Source of the DNA: Taenia hydatigena
Taxonomy: Eukaryota; Platyhelminthes; Cestoda; Cyclophyllidea; Taeniidae
DNA length: 64,000 nucleotides
Assembly (NCBI GenBank): GCA_036345935.2
Contig: JADWOT020000009.1
Span: 16,318,181-16,382,180, forward strand
Reading direction: 5' to 3'
This document shows positions 35,331 to 49,285 of this stretch, in pieces (position 1 is the first letter of the stretch; each line of letters begins with the position of its first letter). The position numbers were made by a program, and so were the translations under genes. A model generated the notes under the pieces. That model did no database searches and was not told the origin of the DNA. It saw only the letters and a program-made list of their open reading frames with translations.

Positions 35331-38300
35331 GGTGAACAAACCAGAAGTGGGAGACAGATATTCGCAGTTAACTTTTCTTTCAACGAGGCAACATCGGGTG
35401 TAATAACATTTTAGTTTACTGCTTTATATGTGAACTTGCGCCATTCTGTACAAAAGAAGGCCACATTATACAGTGGCATGCGGTCCTGTCCTCCAGTTAC
35501 GAAATTCTGCAACTGCTGGCTGAGATAAGTGGGCTAGCTCACTACACTCAACCTTTCGCAGTATTCGCTTCTCCCTCTTTAACAAACAACAAATTTGCCC
35601 TTCTCTGTCCTGTCAAGGCAGAGAATATGAGTGTGGAGGGTTTTGTGAATAGTTAAACATTGGCTTAGCGGCGAAGGCAAAATCACTAAATAAACATCTG
35701 CGCAGCACCGTTCCAAGTCTCCTCTGATTTCACAATGAGACCTACCAGCATTGATAAGTGTAAGCATTTTGACAGTCGGAGGGTCTTTCCTGTCAACCTT
35801 ACAGCCGCGACAGGGAAACCACTCACTGGTTAATTACAGGTCCACCCGTGCCCATTTTCCAGCCTTGACCTCATCAGAACAGGATCGTCACCAATTATGG
35901 CCCAGAGGAAGTGTCATAATTTGCCTGAATTTACTCCATTTTACCCAGTGACATTTATAATCTGGGGGAGGGGGCGAAATTTATACCAACTAAATGCCAA
36001 CGTTTAGCTCCTACTAAACTAGAATGACTCAAGTAAGCAAATGAAACCCGCAAAGCAGATGATCAAATAGAGTTTAATTCATGCGCAAGCAACTGCGCAG
36101 ACAGTCGATTCTCGGGCACATATTGCATAGAAATCTAAATCACACACAACTTGTTCTCTTAAATCGACTTTTTTAACAGTTAACATTCCATTGTAAGTCG
36201 TTCCAAGCAATAACTGGAAAGGGGATAATGTTTTGTGATAGATTGAAGCCATACGTAAAGTTGAGTGGGAGATGTGATTTTTTGTTCTGGTAAAAAAAAG
36301 AGAAGTGGCCACTGTTGGAATTCCGTAGCCCTGGAGTCCTGAGTTGGATTTTATTTCGTACTGCAGGAGTACATGAATCATGCTTCATGATATTCAGCTC
36401 ATCTCGACCCTCCAAGCAGTAAAGTAAGGGAATTTTTCAAAGGGATTGCATTAACGCCTTTCTCGCTTTCCCATACTGACTGGTTTCATTCGACCACCAC
36501 CCTTCATAAAAGAGATACCGCAAGCGAATTCACTGAAACATTTGATGAAAGATGTCTACCTACTTTAATGATCAAGTTTGAACATGGAAATTTGGCAATT
36601 TACCTGGTGAGTTTGACCTTAGCAAATGGCTAGAAGTGGGACAATGTAAAGTGGTGAAGGCATTTGATGGGCTGCATACCTACTTGATTCGTTTCTGAGA
36701 TGAAAACAAATTTGTCAGGTGGTTGGTAGCCTTCATTCATGCAAGTCGCGACAAATGCTTAGGTCATATTGCTGCCTATCCGACTAGGTCCCTCCACATT
36801 CCCTCCTGGCACAAAAAGGAGGGCAAATGAACCACAGTGTTGTCGGTTCCTCTTAATCTTACCACGAGAAGTGTGGTAGCACGATTTCGTGACACACAAA
36901 TTGCCACTCTCCATCATATCAGCTTTAGAAGGGTCAAATTATTACGGCCCAAAATTATGACTTAGTCCCTTACACACCCTCTTCACCCCAATGGAACAAA
37001 ACCACAAATTGAAGAAAAGAAGTGCGCATTCGATTGCTCTTTCACTGGCCAGCATTGTGTCCTACATTCTTTCCGCTCACATCCTCAAAGGCAGTATTGC
37101 TCTAGTCAGTGTAAAGGAGGCCTTATTTTACATGGACATGAGGATCTGCCCTCCCACTGCCTTATGACTGGCCGATCTGTAACATGTGATTATAATTTGA
37201 GCAAATTCGTTTTGAGCACTTAATTGGGAAATTATTATTTCTTGTAAAAGTGAGGCTCTATATGAATTTAAGCCTAATCGGGTGCTTATTTGCCAGAGAT
37301 GGAGACTGACTATTATGAGGCCAGCGTGACCTGTTAGATTGGAGTCATGCCATCGAGAGATAGACCACATTTGCTCTCCAATGCCAACCCGGCCGGTTAT
37401 GGGTTTCCAAAGATGCATGGCAGGAAAAGAGGCCCATTTGCAGTCCATTTGGGAGTGAAGCTGACTGTGTCAATCGGCTAAGGAAGAAGGTCGAACCAAG
37501 GAGTCTTTGCCTCTTCATCATTCACAGGCGACTGACTCCCAAGTATGTGTTTTGTTTCACAAATTGTTTATAATTTCTACCATAACAGAATCCTAAACCT
37601 GGGTTTCTAGTTTTGGGCATAAAATTTCCTTTTTTGTTTCAAGCACAGTCCACAAGTAGGCCGAATCCGCGCAATCGCTTGACTGACCGTGATGCATCAA
37701 TCACGTAGCAATCAAATACTTCTTCACACATGAGAAGTTTCTAAGACTGTAATTGGTGGTCCACGAGGAGAGGGTGAATTGATGACGAGCCAATGGCGTC
37801 GAAGGATATTCCGTGTTAGGTTGAGGGTAGGGAGAGAGAGCGGAAGGGTTATTAAAGGAAGCGGTGGAGACGTCGTTTGGAGAAAAGGTGGACACATATG
37901 CCATAGATGCTCTACATAAATGTGTGGTCTGCCATGTTGCTGTAGCCTAGTGCGACTTTAGAAATCAATCCGCAATTTGGATCACCTTTATTCAAAGTGA
38001 CGACGTAGGTGGAAATAGGATACACTTAAGTAGGTACAGTGCTCCACTACTCATTGACTTCCCAAATCTAATTGGTGCTGAAATTATTGCTACTGATGAG
38101 GGCCTAACAGTAGCCACTTTACTTGCTCGGCAAAACCATGACCATATCTGACTTAGTCTTAGGTTAGCTTCGTCCTTTTTACAGAACACCAATCCTATGC
38201 CTATTTATTACTTGGATGAACCCACACTCCAATGCAGTTCGTCCGCTTAATGGAACGGTTTGGATGCGAGCCGGGATGTTCATAAATTGTTCATCCGATA

Positions 38301-41300
38301 ATAGACTGCCCAACTTTTTTGATTACAGGCGGGTTAAACTCCAGTCGAACATATTTTTAACAGGTTTTTGTGTTTACAATAATTGCTTCAGCTTTGCAGA
38401 AGCAAAGCGTCAATGGGTGGAATGGAACAAAGTGTGAGGGCAAAGTGGGTTCAGTCAAAAAGTTTATGAAATGTTCTTGCAAATGTTAAAGACTCGCCAC
38501 ACGCTCAGGGTGGAATTCGCGTTCAGATGAGGGCAAAACAGAGAAATGGACACAAGTAGATCTGAAATCGGCAACCTGAAGGATGGGAGGCAGACCGGTG
38601 ATTGGCTCTCCTCTTTGAGTCTCTGTGACTCTCACACCTCTTTTGGCTATAGGATTGATAGGAGCAACCTTCCGACTATCAAGCCCTTCACGTTTGTCGC
38701 TGTTGCTGGGTCCCATTGTAAACTTAGAGGAGATAAGTGACGGCGATGCACGGATGTTTATTTACTGAATTCGCCTTCTTTCTCCCATACCAATTTCCCA
38801 CTATTCACAGAACACTCTACAGTCTAATTCACTGCCTCAACAAGCCGACACCCTTCCCAGTCGTCCACAGTATAGAGTGGATAAAGTGAATAGAGATATT
38901 AGGGCAGTTAAAAGTGGAAAGTATATGTCACACAGAATCGAGTGTAGCAGCTGTAGAAGTTAGCAGTGGGAGGGCAGCACATAATGTCAATAAGAAATGT
39001 AGCCTCCCTTTAAAAATAAAGTTCCAAATTCATCTTTAAAGCTAAATGCACATTTATGCCTTCCGCTACTGGTTTCTCCTTTTTACAGGAAATGGCAATA
39101 ACAACTTTGAGGTAGTGAACGCATCCTATTGAAACAACAATGGACTGCACATAGCTCTCTTTCGATTCTGTGGTTTGTCTCCTTGAAACGAAAGGAGTGT
39201 GTGGGTGATTAGGTCTTACATTAGGACTGTAGGCTGGAGAATTTGCTGCAGTTGACGCGATAGAGGAGAAGAGGCAACTTGTACGACATGACATTGTGCC
39301 AATGCATTTCTCGTGGTACGATTAGCAGGATCTGGCGACACCTAGGTTATCCTAACGAAACACCATGGCCAGTGTGTCAATCTTTTTGTCCCTAATGGGA
39401 ATGTGAAGTAACCTGCCCGCACAGACGGCGATATGGCACAGAAGTTGCTGCATTTTATATGAACGAAATCAACCAATCACCTGAAAATTTCGTTACGTGA
39501 TTGCGATGTGCTGAAGGTCGTAAAGCACGAGTCAAGTATTTCAGGGTAGAGGAAGCCTAACAACAGCCACATTTCCTATTCGGCAAAACAAACACCACGC
39601 CTTGTCTAAATTCGCATTTAACTCCATTTTAGCAAAACATTGAACCCTCCCTCACTTCTTGCTTAGAATTTCTCGCAATGGACTGTATTCAGTTCGATGC
39701 GTCCATTTAAGAGAGCATGTTGGGCCTGCGCTGGAATTTCATGAGTTGTATATATGATGACAGAGTACCCAAGTCCTTGATTGAGCATAGGTAAGCCCCA
39801 CCCAAACACCTAACAGCAAATTTCTTTTCCTTTCTCTGGTCGTTTAAAATTTGTAGAAGCAAGCGCTAATATTTAGTCAGTATAACATTTTGCCCACCAC
39901 ACAATGGATGTCATTGGTTAGAATGGAATGAATTCTGGGAGCCAATCGGTGCGGATCCAAGCAAGCTATGGCTTATTCACGAAAATTCTGAGGACTTGTC
40001 AAAAGCTCTAAGAGGCCATGCGCCACAACTAGGCGGTGGTATTCCCGTTCTGGTAGGATCGTGGTAGAGGAATATCCACACAAGTGGGACTGTGAAAGGT
40101 TTTCAGAAGGGGAGGGAGCCCATTCAGGTGGGTGGTGTTCCCATTTCAGTTGCCATCGAGCCGACTCCCATCCTGACCACGGCACTGATAGGAAGACCCT
40201 TTTGGATATCAAACCCTTTACACTTGGTGACATTGACAGGTCAAATTGTGAACTGCACCAAGAGCCCAGACAGTCAAATTTTGGAGGAGACAGATGATGC
40301 CGCATCGCACACGCAAATCTCGCAAATTTGGTAATAGCACTTTTGTGCAAATTGCAGCCAGTCTTAAAGGAACTTTGATTCTTATTTCTCTGCTCAAACA
40401 ATTTGACTTCCTTTCCTACCCTTTAACGGGGTGGGAGGGACGGTGATTTAGTGCTTATCAAAGAGGAAGTTGAGACTCCACAGAGTTGAATGTAGCAAAC
40501 TGGCCAATTTATTTTACTCAGCGATTGCGAAGACCGCAACGGGAAGGCAGAGCCCCATGTCAATTTAAAATATGGCTTCATTCTGTACAGAACAGTGCAT
40601 CCCATCTTTAAAGCAGTACACATGAAACTTACTGCACGGGATGATGCCTCATTGAAAGAGAAGCGAATCGCACATATTTGTGTTCCGCTTCTAGTTTCTT
40701 TTCCCTGGAAGGAATAGCGGCGGATGTAAAGAGTAAAAATTAGACATTTAAAAAGCGATGCGGAGGGTCACGGTGTGCCCGCGACTAAATGATGCACTAA
40801 AAGGAAGGCATGTCTTGTGCTGTTTGGTAGTGGTGAGGGAGAAAGCCGAATGGGTATTTTAACGGCACAGAAGGCCGCTCCCTCATGCTGCTCTCACCTA
40901 CCCCATTACGCGCTTTGCGTCGTCACAGTTGCAAAACAGACAGACTCATTACTATCTACGTCTTCCCTCCAGAACTAATAGACTGAAGTAATGTGGCAGA
41001 GCATTCTGCCTAGTACAAGCGGAATGCTTAGGAGGTCACTAAAATGGCACGAAATGCAACCAGCGGTAGCTGAATTGTTCGGTGTCTTAACTACTCCCTC
41101 AAAAACCAGCAACACACTGCAGTGTCATTCTAAAATGAATTGCAGTTTTGCTGCGTTTGGTCAGAAAAATGATTTCTGCGTGCGACTTCTCCACGCTCAT
41201 TTATCATTTGCATCTGTGACCCAGCAAGTGCTCTCCATCATCATAAAAGTGACTTTGCCAGGGTCTGGTAAATTTGCCAAACCACTTTTTGCGACGGCTG

Positions 41301-44089
41301 GAAGCGTGTACATAGTTAACTCATTTTTGCGCTCGATGCATTCCTTGCCTGTAGGCCTTCACACCTCACAACTCGGGCTACGCTAGCAGTCTCCCAGCTT
41401 TTCTCCACTTTGCTAAGTAAGTTGCTATAATTGGGCAAGGTCACTAAGCTCTCGGTTAATCTCTTTCGCAGTGACCAGGGAAGATAATTGCCCTCTGTAA
41501 GATGTCACCAGCATCACGTGCTGGGTCGAGCATTCTGCTGCTGTGTTAGAGCAGAGAATTTGCTTGCAGGAATGCTGTTTAAACTTCTGTTGCGTGACGC
41601 AATTTTGGTGAGCGGGATAGTCAAGCACACATCTCAGTTCAACGAACGGAGCACCTGTGGGTGAATGAAGGGATGAAGAGGGAATGGCAACGTTGATATG
41701 CAGACCAAGTGACACAGAGGATTCGACGCGAAAATCTTGACTAGAGAAATTGGGAAGAATACGAATCATTTCCAAGGCAACGTCCTTGCAGCACAAAAGG
41801 TGTCACATACCTTCCATTATAATAGGCTTCGAGATCAGCTCATCCTCCTTCCTTTCAACGTGCACGAGTTTGACATCATAGCTTGCTAAATGTCTTAAAG
41901 TAAGGGTCGTAAGTGATAGGCAGAACATACCTTGCTTGAATTTCCTTTGCGCTTGCAAGCAAAGGCTGTAAGTTAGACAGGTCACATTCCTGACAATTTT
42001 CAATTCTCCGACTTTTCGTCCTAGACAAAGGCTAGCTTTGCTTACTCTAGTAAGGTGTACATTCGATTCGACACCAGACACTAAAAATGGGCTAAATACT
42101 CATTGCCAAATAAAGCAGATCGTGTGACACATGCAATAGTTATGCTCTTGCCCGAATCGGGCATTCATGCTGAAGTCCGACCAACTATAAATACTTGACG
42201 GCCATTCCACTTCTGTCGGCAAAAAGGAAGTGCAACAAATGGGCCTGGAGCTGCTTACTTGCGCTAAATGATGAGGAAAAGCACACGGAGTGAGTCCATG
42301 AGAGTGATATACGCACAACCCTAAGGCTCTGATCTTTGAACAATCTTCACATCTCCTCATCACTCGCGTCACAATTTGCTCTAGTCTGACCTTCACTGCA
42401 ATCAAAGTGCTTGAGTCATATTCCCTGCGAACTGCTTCCCGCTATCTTCAGAGCAATTGCCGAATTGACAAACTTTTCATGGCAGCTCTCCTCTCACCGC
42501 ACTGGAATTAAGGTGGGTGGATTCAGTGTAGACAGGGCGTGGAAGGGATCACCGAAAGAAGTATGGTGCTGCTACACCACCAAACTCCTGCTTCAATGTA
42601 ACAGGTAGGTTTGCAGAATCTAGCCTAGTCAAACTTCTGCCGAATCCAAGGCAGAGGTTGCTTATGAATTCGTTGGACTTGTCTACTAGCGTTTACTTTG
42701 CACCATCTTCCAACCTGGTAGAGGGCAAATCTTTATAAATCTTAATTCGTGCCTGCCATTCACACTCCACTGCACTCTAATCACGTGGAAACCATATACC
42801 TCTTCATATGCGAGAGTTTTCGAGCACTGTAACTGGTAGTCCGCGAGGAGAGGGATAATTGATGACGAGTCAACCACGCTTAGGGAGGAGACGCGTTGGG
42901 TAGGATGCTGGGGAAGGAGGGGAGGTTGGCCGATAGAGGCGGTGACCTATGTGATGGTCTGATTCGTTGATGTTCTGTACGAAATGCATTTGTGCTTGTT
43001 GGTATAGTCCAGAGGGCAGACTACTATCCTGCCAAGCGTTCTGCCAATGGGTGGTGCATGTTCTGCCATGTTGCTGCGACTTATTGCGACCTCAGGTATC
43101 ACTCGATGCTTTGGATCAGGTTTACTAGAAGTGACGGCCAATTTGGAAATGAGACAAACCTGAGTAAATACAGCTCTTACTAGGGAGTTAAATAGGGATA
43201 TTCAAATGATCGTGCATTGCCCTGAAAATGTCCGGTGCTTATTTCAAAGACCACACGCAAATATCCCAATATGTTTTATTCATTAAAACGCTTCCCATTT
43301 TCATTTGGTTGAGGCACTCATGCGTAAGATTCGTGTTTGCAAAGAAGGAAAATAACTTACATCAGCTGTTGCTGCAACCCCTATGACAGGTTTTCCATAG
43401 GAAATGGGCAGACAAAATACCTTCCATTGCACCCACAGCAACCGAATCAGCCACACTGCCAAATGGACTGCATAAGGAATAAGTATCCTTCTTGGAGGCC
43501 TTTAGAACCCCTAATCTTCCAGGCTGCCACTGCGCAGCGCAACGGTGCCCATTTTGCTTAAAGACGTCTCAAATTTAACAGGAGTATAAATCAGTGCTAC
43601 TGATGAGAGCCTAACAGTAGACGCTTCTCCCTTTCAGCACAACCGCCACCACACCTGACTTAATCTTGCGTTTGGCTTCTATCCTTCACAAAGCTTACCA
43701 CTTGCCTAATTGTTGCTTGAATACATTCGCATTGGAATGCAGTCAGTTCAGTCTGTTGACTTAAGGGACCATGTCGGATGCGTGCTAAATTGTTGATGCA
43801 TTTTGTATCACAAAGTAGACTGCGCAGATTATTGTTAACACGCAGTCAATCTTCGTATCTGCTCGGAAAATCTCTTTTGCAAAGGTTGGACTTCTAAGTT
43901 TTGAAAAAGCTAAGTGCCAATATTTAGATAGTTCATCATCTCATCCACCGCTCAATGTATGCCAATGGGTGGAATGGAATGAAGTCTAAAATAGAGGCGC
44001 ATCCTATCCAAGCAGATTATAACTTATTCCTGCAAATTACAAAGACTAATTGAATGCGCTGAGAGGCTGCGTGTTACCATGAAGTGGTG
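35331..44089. repeat. Block of ancient repeats without antigen exons
   Basis: Several old families recur here. A GCCTAACAGTAGCCAC-type unit lies at about 38090-38440, 39545-39940 and 43600-43990 (also 50990-51420 and 56565-56900). A unit with CTATAGGATTGATAGG lies at 38480-38740 and 40030-40300 (also 44090-44310). GTCCACGAGGAGAGGGTGAA-type copies lie at 37690-37880 and 42790-42960. The stretch 39130-39320 matches 50340-50510. The longest ORFs (39973-40401 -, 142 codons; 40991-41386 +, 131 codons; 41425-41796 -, 123 codons) show no recognised domain and I found no support for them as genes. Confidence 0.5.
41500..42610 (+). repeat. Direct repeat, second copy at 47800-49060
   Basis: The copies share order and orientation. 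Minus-strand ORFs at 42100-42405 and 48660-48851 are homologous (CEDCSKIRALGL against YRDCSKIKAFRL) but differ in length and in frame upstream. This is a diverged segmental duplication rather than a demonstrable gene pair. Confidence 0.6.
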
Positions 44090-44736
44090 GCATTCTCGTT
44101 CTGAGGAGGACGTGTTAGAGAAGTGGCCACGAGTGGACCTCGAATCGATAGCCTACAGGATAGAAAAGCAGTGCAGTGATTAATTCTCCTCTGTGAGTCC
44201 CTCTCTTTCTTGCAACTCTCATGGTTATAGGATTAACAAAGGGAATTTTCCGACCACCAAACTCTTTGCGCTTGTTACAATAAGTGCAGGGTTTTTTGTG
44301 ATGCAGCTCAACATTCTCTCCTCTTCTGCTAGCAGTATGGAAGAAAAACAGCATCTCCTAGACATGCAGGACCTTCGTCTACCCAATCAGTTTCTCTCTA
44401 TGCATAAGTGGTGCCTGCAGAAGTCCTTCAATCTCTTGAATCATTGATTGCATCTACTCAGCTTCCCTCAAGACAATACGCCAGTGAGAACCGCACCTAT
44501 GTAGAATCTACTAGGGTGGAAGTGGAAACGATAGTTATGAGCAAGATGGAATGTAGCACGTCGAGATGAAGATAGGCAAGACGGTTGTAACTCTTACGCC
44601 AAATTGCTCCATGTGAATCGTGAATTATAGGGCAAAATTTAGTTGTGGGTTCCACGTATAGGCGCTTAGTAGTAAACTCCTTTTATGTTGTTAGTGGATA
44701 TGCCATTTTACAGCACAACTACACGTTTTAGCTTAC
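44090..44736 (+). repeat. Repeats 3' of module H
   Basis: The stretch 44090-44310 is the GATTAACAAAGGG unit (related to 38560 and 40110), and 44290-44450 the AGCTCAACA unit. The stretch 44450-44736 shows no exon 3 for module H, although about 44655-44700 resembles the sequence at 55185-55240 downstream of K. Confidence 0.5.
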
Positions 44737-45322
44737 CAATGCCCTGTGTCCGAATTTCTTTGCTTAATTCCAAAATCACAGTTCCATTGTGTATTACCGT
44801 CACGTTCACATTGTATGATGTGTTGGGCATGAGATCGCAAAGAGTGACCTCTCCCTCGCTGAGACTCGCAAATGCTGACTTTACGAAGGTGGAGTCAGTA
44901 GCCGATACTGCCATCAGTCCAACTTCTCCATCAAGCACATCCTCCAATTTATTCATATCCCAATGTAAGCGAATAAAATGAGAATCCTCAGGATCCCAAT
45001 AGAAGTATTTTGCCAGTTGTTTTCTCTTGGTATTGTCCCTTCAGTAAAATAGGAAAGGTTCTAATCAGCCTCATCACTACGCTGTGGTGTGGATTACAAT
45101 TGTCCACGACCTGACAGCATGACAGGTTTACAATGAGTGGATGTAGATGAATGGAAATGCTTTGAGGAAGAGTTTATGACTAAAAATGTCTTGATGTGTT
45201 AGACGCTCGTATGCTTATGCTGATGAGATTCAAATGTAAAAATGCAACTTACCGACAGGGTTTTCGCGCTCCTTAGCCAAAACGAAAGTCGCCAGCAGAA
45301 TGAGACACAAGTGAAGCATCAT
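44737..45322 (-). pseudogene. EG95-like antigen pseudogene H
   Basis: Exon 1 (45322-45253, 70 nt) is fully open and well formed: MMLHLCLILLATFVLAKE, donor GTAAGT. Exon 2 (45038-44737) is 302 nt; compared with gene A one base is missing within the first 20 nt. After that the frame is open with YFYWDPEDSHFIRLHWDMNK, DGEVGLMAVSATD and NTSYNVNVTV, ending at donor GTAAGC. No exon 3 was found within 500 bp downstream. The single frameshift could be a sequencing error, but the missing exon 3 and the mutated TATA argue for a dead copy. It groups with E. Confidence 0.78.
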
Positions 45323-45430
45323 GATCTCACCACAACTGCCAACCATTCACAGCCCATGGTGCATTTACAAGAATGCTTCACTTGCGTATCAGCCGATGGG
45401 CTCTCCTCGCCTTGACCTGCAAGGCGACTT
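45323..45430 (-). promoter_or_regulatory. Decayed core promoter of module H
   Basis: The shared block is present on the minus strand, but the TATA box reads TGTAAAT in the position of TATAAAT. The CATCGGCTGATACGCAAGTG element upstream is conserved. Confidence 0.5.
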
Positions 45431-48400
45431 CTACGCAATGTATCGTGATGGATTGCGTGTGTCCTCCCACATTCAACTCTCACGCTTCTTATCATAGCCG
45501 CAAACTGCTACCGAATTTGTGAAAACATGCAGTGTACACTCGCGTTACGCATTGTCCTTTGAGTTTGTTAAGCAAAAGTTGTTTTGAATAAGGTGGAGAG
45601 TTGTGATTAGATAAAATCGTAAAAGTGCTCTTACGCTGTTTGAAAACTTACCGACACCGTGTGAAGAATGCGACTGCTATTATGGCTTCCTTAGCCCAAT
45701 CTGTGCGACTTTTTACACGCGCAACGGTGAGTTGTGGAGGAAAAGTACACATTTCATGGAGACGAAGCTCTCACCTCTCTGATGTTCCATTCTTCTCTCC
45801 TCTATGCATGTGGCTAAAAAAGGGGAAGCGGTGTTGATGCGTATCAAAGCAAAGGTCGTGGCATCGAAGACACCACCGAGAAGGCGCTACACGTGAGAAT
45901 GCTGCATAAGCTGCCACACTACTCCCATACTCAGCCCATACTTTATGCATCCTTTGCTCAATCCGTCTGTCATGGTAATGCAGATGTGGTTAAGCACGTT
46001 TTATCACGTCGGCATTCATTTAAATGCCTCTAAAACTCCCCTTGTTATCAACGCTGCTCACAACCAATCTTGTCTCTCTGCACTGTGTTTTGAGACCCTC
46101 TACTACCCACAAATACACTTACCTCACACCCTTGTGTGTTTAATTTTGACAGCACTAAAATGGACTTGATTTCACGCCTAATTTTACCCCATTATAACTT
46201 GGCCTGCCACTGGTAATGCAGGAGAGGAAGTCAGAATTTAAAAAAGTGCTGTTTTATAAATAAAATGTGTGCCTTTGCTATAACAAAATGAGCTTTTCAA
46301 ATGTTTAATGAATGGTTCAATCGGAGTGAGACCGAAGAATAATGCCGTAATTAAAGCCTGATAAGTAAGTCAGATAAGCATTAAATGGTTGGAGGTGCGT
46401 AAATGTTGTAGGGAGTGGGAAAATTTAAGACATTTTGCGATAGACAGGAGACGGAGTGTAGATTTTGATCACAATGAAGTGATAGTCTCGTTTCAATGAG
46501 TGTCAACGTGGCATCACGTGCTTGACACTGTGTGGACTGCCATGGCAGAAGGATTCAGTGAGGCATGTGCTTAATATGGTCTAAGTGCATGTTGATCCAC
46601 TAAAATTGCGTTGACAAAAGAAGAGAAGGGGCCGTGCGGCAGGTTATGCTTAAGCGTCAAGTGTCGCATCGTGGCAGTGGTGTTTTCGTGAAGACCACGA
46701 TTCCAATAATAATGTTAAAAGAATGCAAAAATTGTTCTACTTGTAAAATTAGAGAATAGGAGGAGAAGCAGTCTTTTTAACCAATGAGTTTGGCCTCTGT
46801 ACTATCAGACTGGCATCTAGCTTTTTGCAACTCGATAGAATGCGACGAGGGTACGTTGTCTATCTTAACGTTCCTTCTCCGCATTTTCAGAATTTAACAC
46901 AAATTCGCAAGGAGATCGGTCACCATCATTTTATTGTTCCACTGCGATCGTCTGCTCTATATGGCCTCATTCTTCCACAAACTAAAAGGTAGACAAATGG
47001 ACCATGGCGATTTGTGATAACCACCTTATCGTTGCGTGATAATTCTAATCATGTCACGACAAACATTAACGTCACGCACGCGTCGGATTCGAGGATTTCG
47101 GTCTCTGGAAAGGAGTAAGCTACGAAATTGGAAAGGCCGTAAGACTCGTCACACCCTGAAATCCCAAAATCACTGTTCAAATTTGTGCTTTCATCCCTTA
47201 AATCGTCTACTCCTTAAAGGACGACGAAACCAAAATTAGAAGACAGAAATACGCAAGTGTTTTTTCTTTCAACGTGATAACACTAAGCTTTCGAAATGAA
47301 TTTGGAAATATTTATTACAAAGAGGAGGCTGCATCTCATACTGGCATCAGGAGCTGAAATTCCACTGCTAACTTCTACGGCTGCTGCACGCGATCCTGTG
47401 CAGCATCTAATTCCCATTCCACGAAGCCCAAAATCTCTATGAACTCTAGCCCGTTGGCGATTAGAAGAGGCACCCTTATGTCAAGGCAGAGAATTAGACT
47501 GTAGAGTGTTTTGTGAATAGTGGAAAATTGGTACAGTACAAAGGAGGCAAAATCAGTAAATACCCGCTTGTGCAGCGCCGTCCCTGAAGTCTCCTTAATT
47601 CACAATGAGAAGTACCAAAGATGACATGCGTAGAGAGTCTGATATTCGGAAATGTCTTTCTGTCAGTTCTATAGCCAAGAGAGTTGTGAGCTTTACAGAG
47701 ACTCAAAGAGGAGAAACAATCACTGCATTGCCTTTTCATTCTTAAGAAAGCCAATCAGGTCCAAATCCCTATTTTGTATGGATGTTTTTAAACTTCTATT
47801 GCATAATGTACTTTCAGTGACCGAGATTATCATAAACATGTCTCGGTCCGCCGAACGGAACATCTATGGATGAATGAGAGAATAAATAGGAAATGGACGG
47901 ATGCGTACAGTATGGCATCGTTGGTATGTGAAAAAGTGGCAAAGTGGAAAAGGAAATGGATAATAACTTTCTTCAAATTGACGTCTTCACCGCACCAAAT
48001 ATGGCACGCATCATTCATTATAATGAGCGTCAATATTTACTCATCCTGCCTATTTTAGAGCGCTCGCTGACTTCCAAGCCTACTGAGTGCCTTAAAGTGA
48101 AGAGTGTAGGGGTGCAGTTATTCAAGGATCGCCCATGGTAATTTGCGTTGGTCACTGCCAAGGAGGTAGTCTTGGTGAAGTTGTGCATTTTGAAGCTTAA
48201 CCAAGTCCTGTCGCATCGCGTTTGATAAAATGAGGAATGTCTTTCGCCTAATAGAGCCAACATCCTGCTAAGGCCGCAATCACACATCTAGATTATTGAA
48301 AAGACGCTCACTAATAAATTGTGCTAATGCTTAACTCCTTCATATACCTTCACAAGTCTGGTTACTCAGTAATGTCAGAGTGGATATTAAATTAAGCCAG

Positions 48401-49207
48401 AACGGACCATTTTAAATCATACTGGCGCTCCCATACAAAGGCTGTAAGTTGGGCAGACCATATTCCTGAGGATTTTTACTTGACCACCTCATTCTCCTAT
48501 GACAAGGGCAACTATGCCCAATCTAGGAAAACAAATGCTCCTTCAGACCTTCAACTCTCATAAAATTGGACTGAATGCTTGCTGCTAGACACAAAGGACA
48601 GTCTGTCGCATGAAGTGGTTATCCTCTAACCCAAATTGGACATCCGTGCCAAAGTCTGGCTAGCAATAAACACTTGACTGCCTTTCTTTCTCAGTCAATG
48701 AAAAGGTAGCGCTGCAAATGGGCTCGGAGCTGCTTATTTGCGCATGGTGTAGAGGAGAAGCATGCAGATTGAGACCATGCGAGCAATATCCGTTCAGTCG
48801 AAAAGCTTTGATTTTTGAACAATCTCTGTATCTCCTCACTACTCGTGCCATACTTTGCTCTAGTTTGACCTTTTATGCAATAGAGGTGCTTGAGCCCTAC
48901 TTTCCGAGAAGAGAATGACGAAACAATTTACTTTCGCGCCAACTTTAACACAACAACTGATTTGACAACCTTTACTGAAGCAGCTCTCTTTTCCTCACAT
49001 CTGAACTAAGCTTGGCGGTTTTAAAGTAGAGAGAGGTATAAAGAGGCACCGAAAACATTATGACACTACCGTACCACTACTCTCCTGAATACAAGGGCAC
49101 CGATTGAGTTCAATACTGGGCATATGTTCCTAGTGCGCATTAATAGACACTACACGGTTAAGGCATGTGTATGCTTTGTATGCCAAAATTAGCAGAATGT
49201 CTTGTTA
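45431..49207. repeat. Upstream-type repeats and ancient repeats
   Basis: The stretch 45431-46060 is a diverged module-upstream region. 46280-46560 is the GTGTCAACGTGGCATCACGTG element, 46790-47060 the GATCGTCTGCT family, and 47800-49060 the direct repeat of 41500-42610. No gene is supported. The ORFs 47830-48033, 47870-48058 and 48030-48287 overlap each other and have no matches to known families that I recognise. Confidence 0.5.
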
Positions 49208-49285
49208 GCGTGGGCCACGAGGAGGGAAGTGTCTTAACGACTAGCAGATATGTTGTAACTTCCGCAGCCGTTGGGGTCCATGGTG
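49208..49285 (+). pseudogene. Exon-3 relic L of an antigen module
   Basis: About 49214 on reads GHEEGSVLTTSRYVVTSAAV, clearly the exon-3 stalk of the D/J type, preceded by the usual intron tail GAATGTCTTGTT, but the acceptor CAG has become TGG. The hydrophobic tail is deleted, and the sequence jumps straight into TCCATGGTGTCGAGAATG and the 3'-flank block (49290-49440). No exon 1 or 2. Confidence 0.7.

Noticed and set aside
39973..40401. 142-codon ORF (-) in the ancient-repeat block
   Set aside because: It lies in a repeat unit with copies at 38480 and 44090 in which the frame is not preserved. No domain is recognisable.
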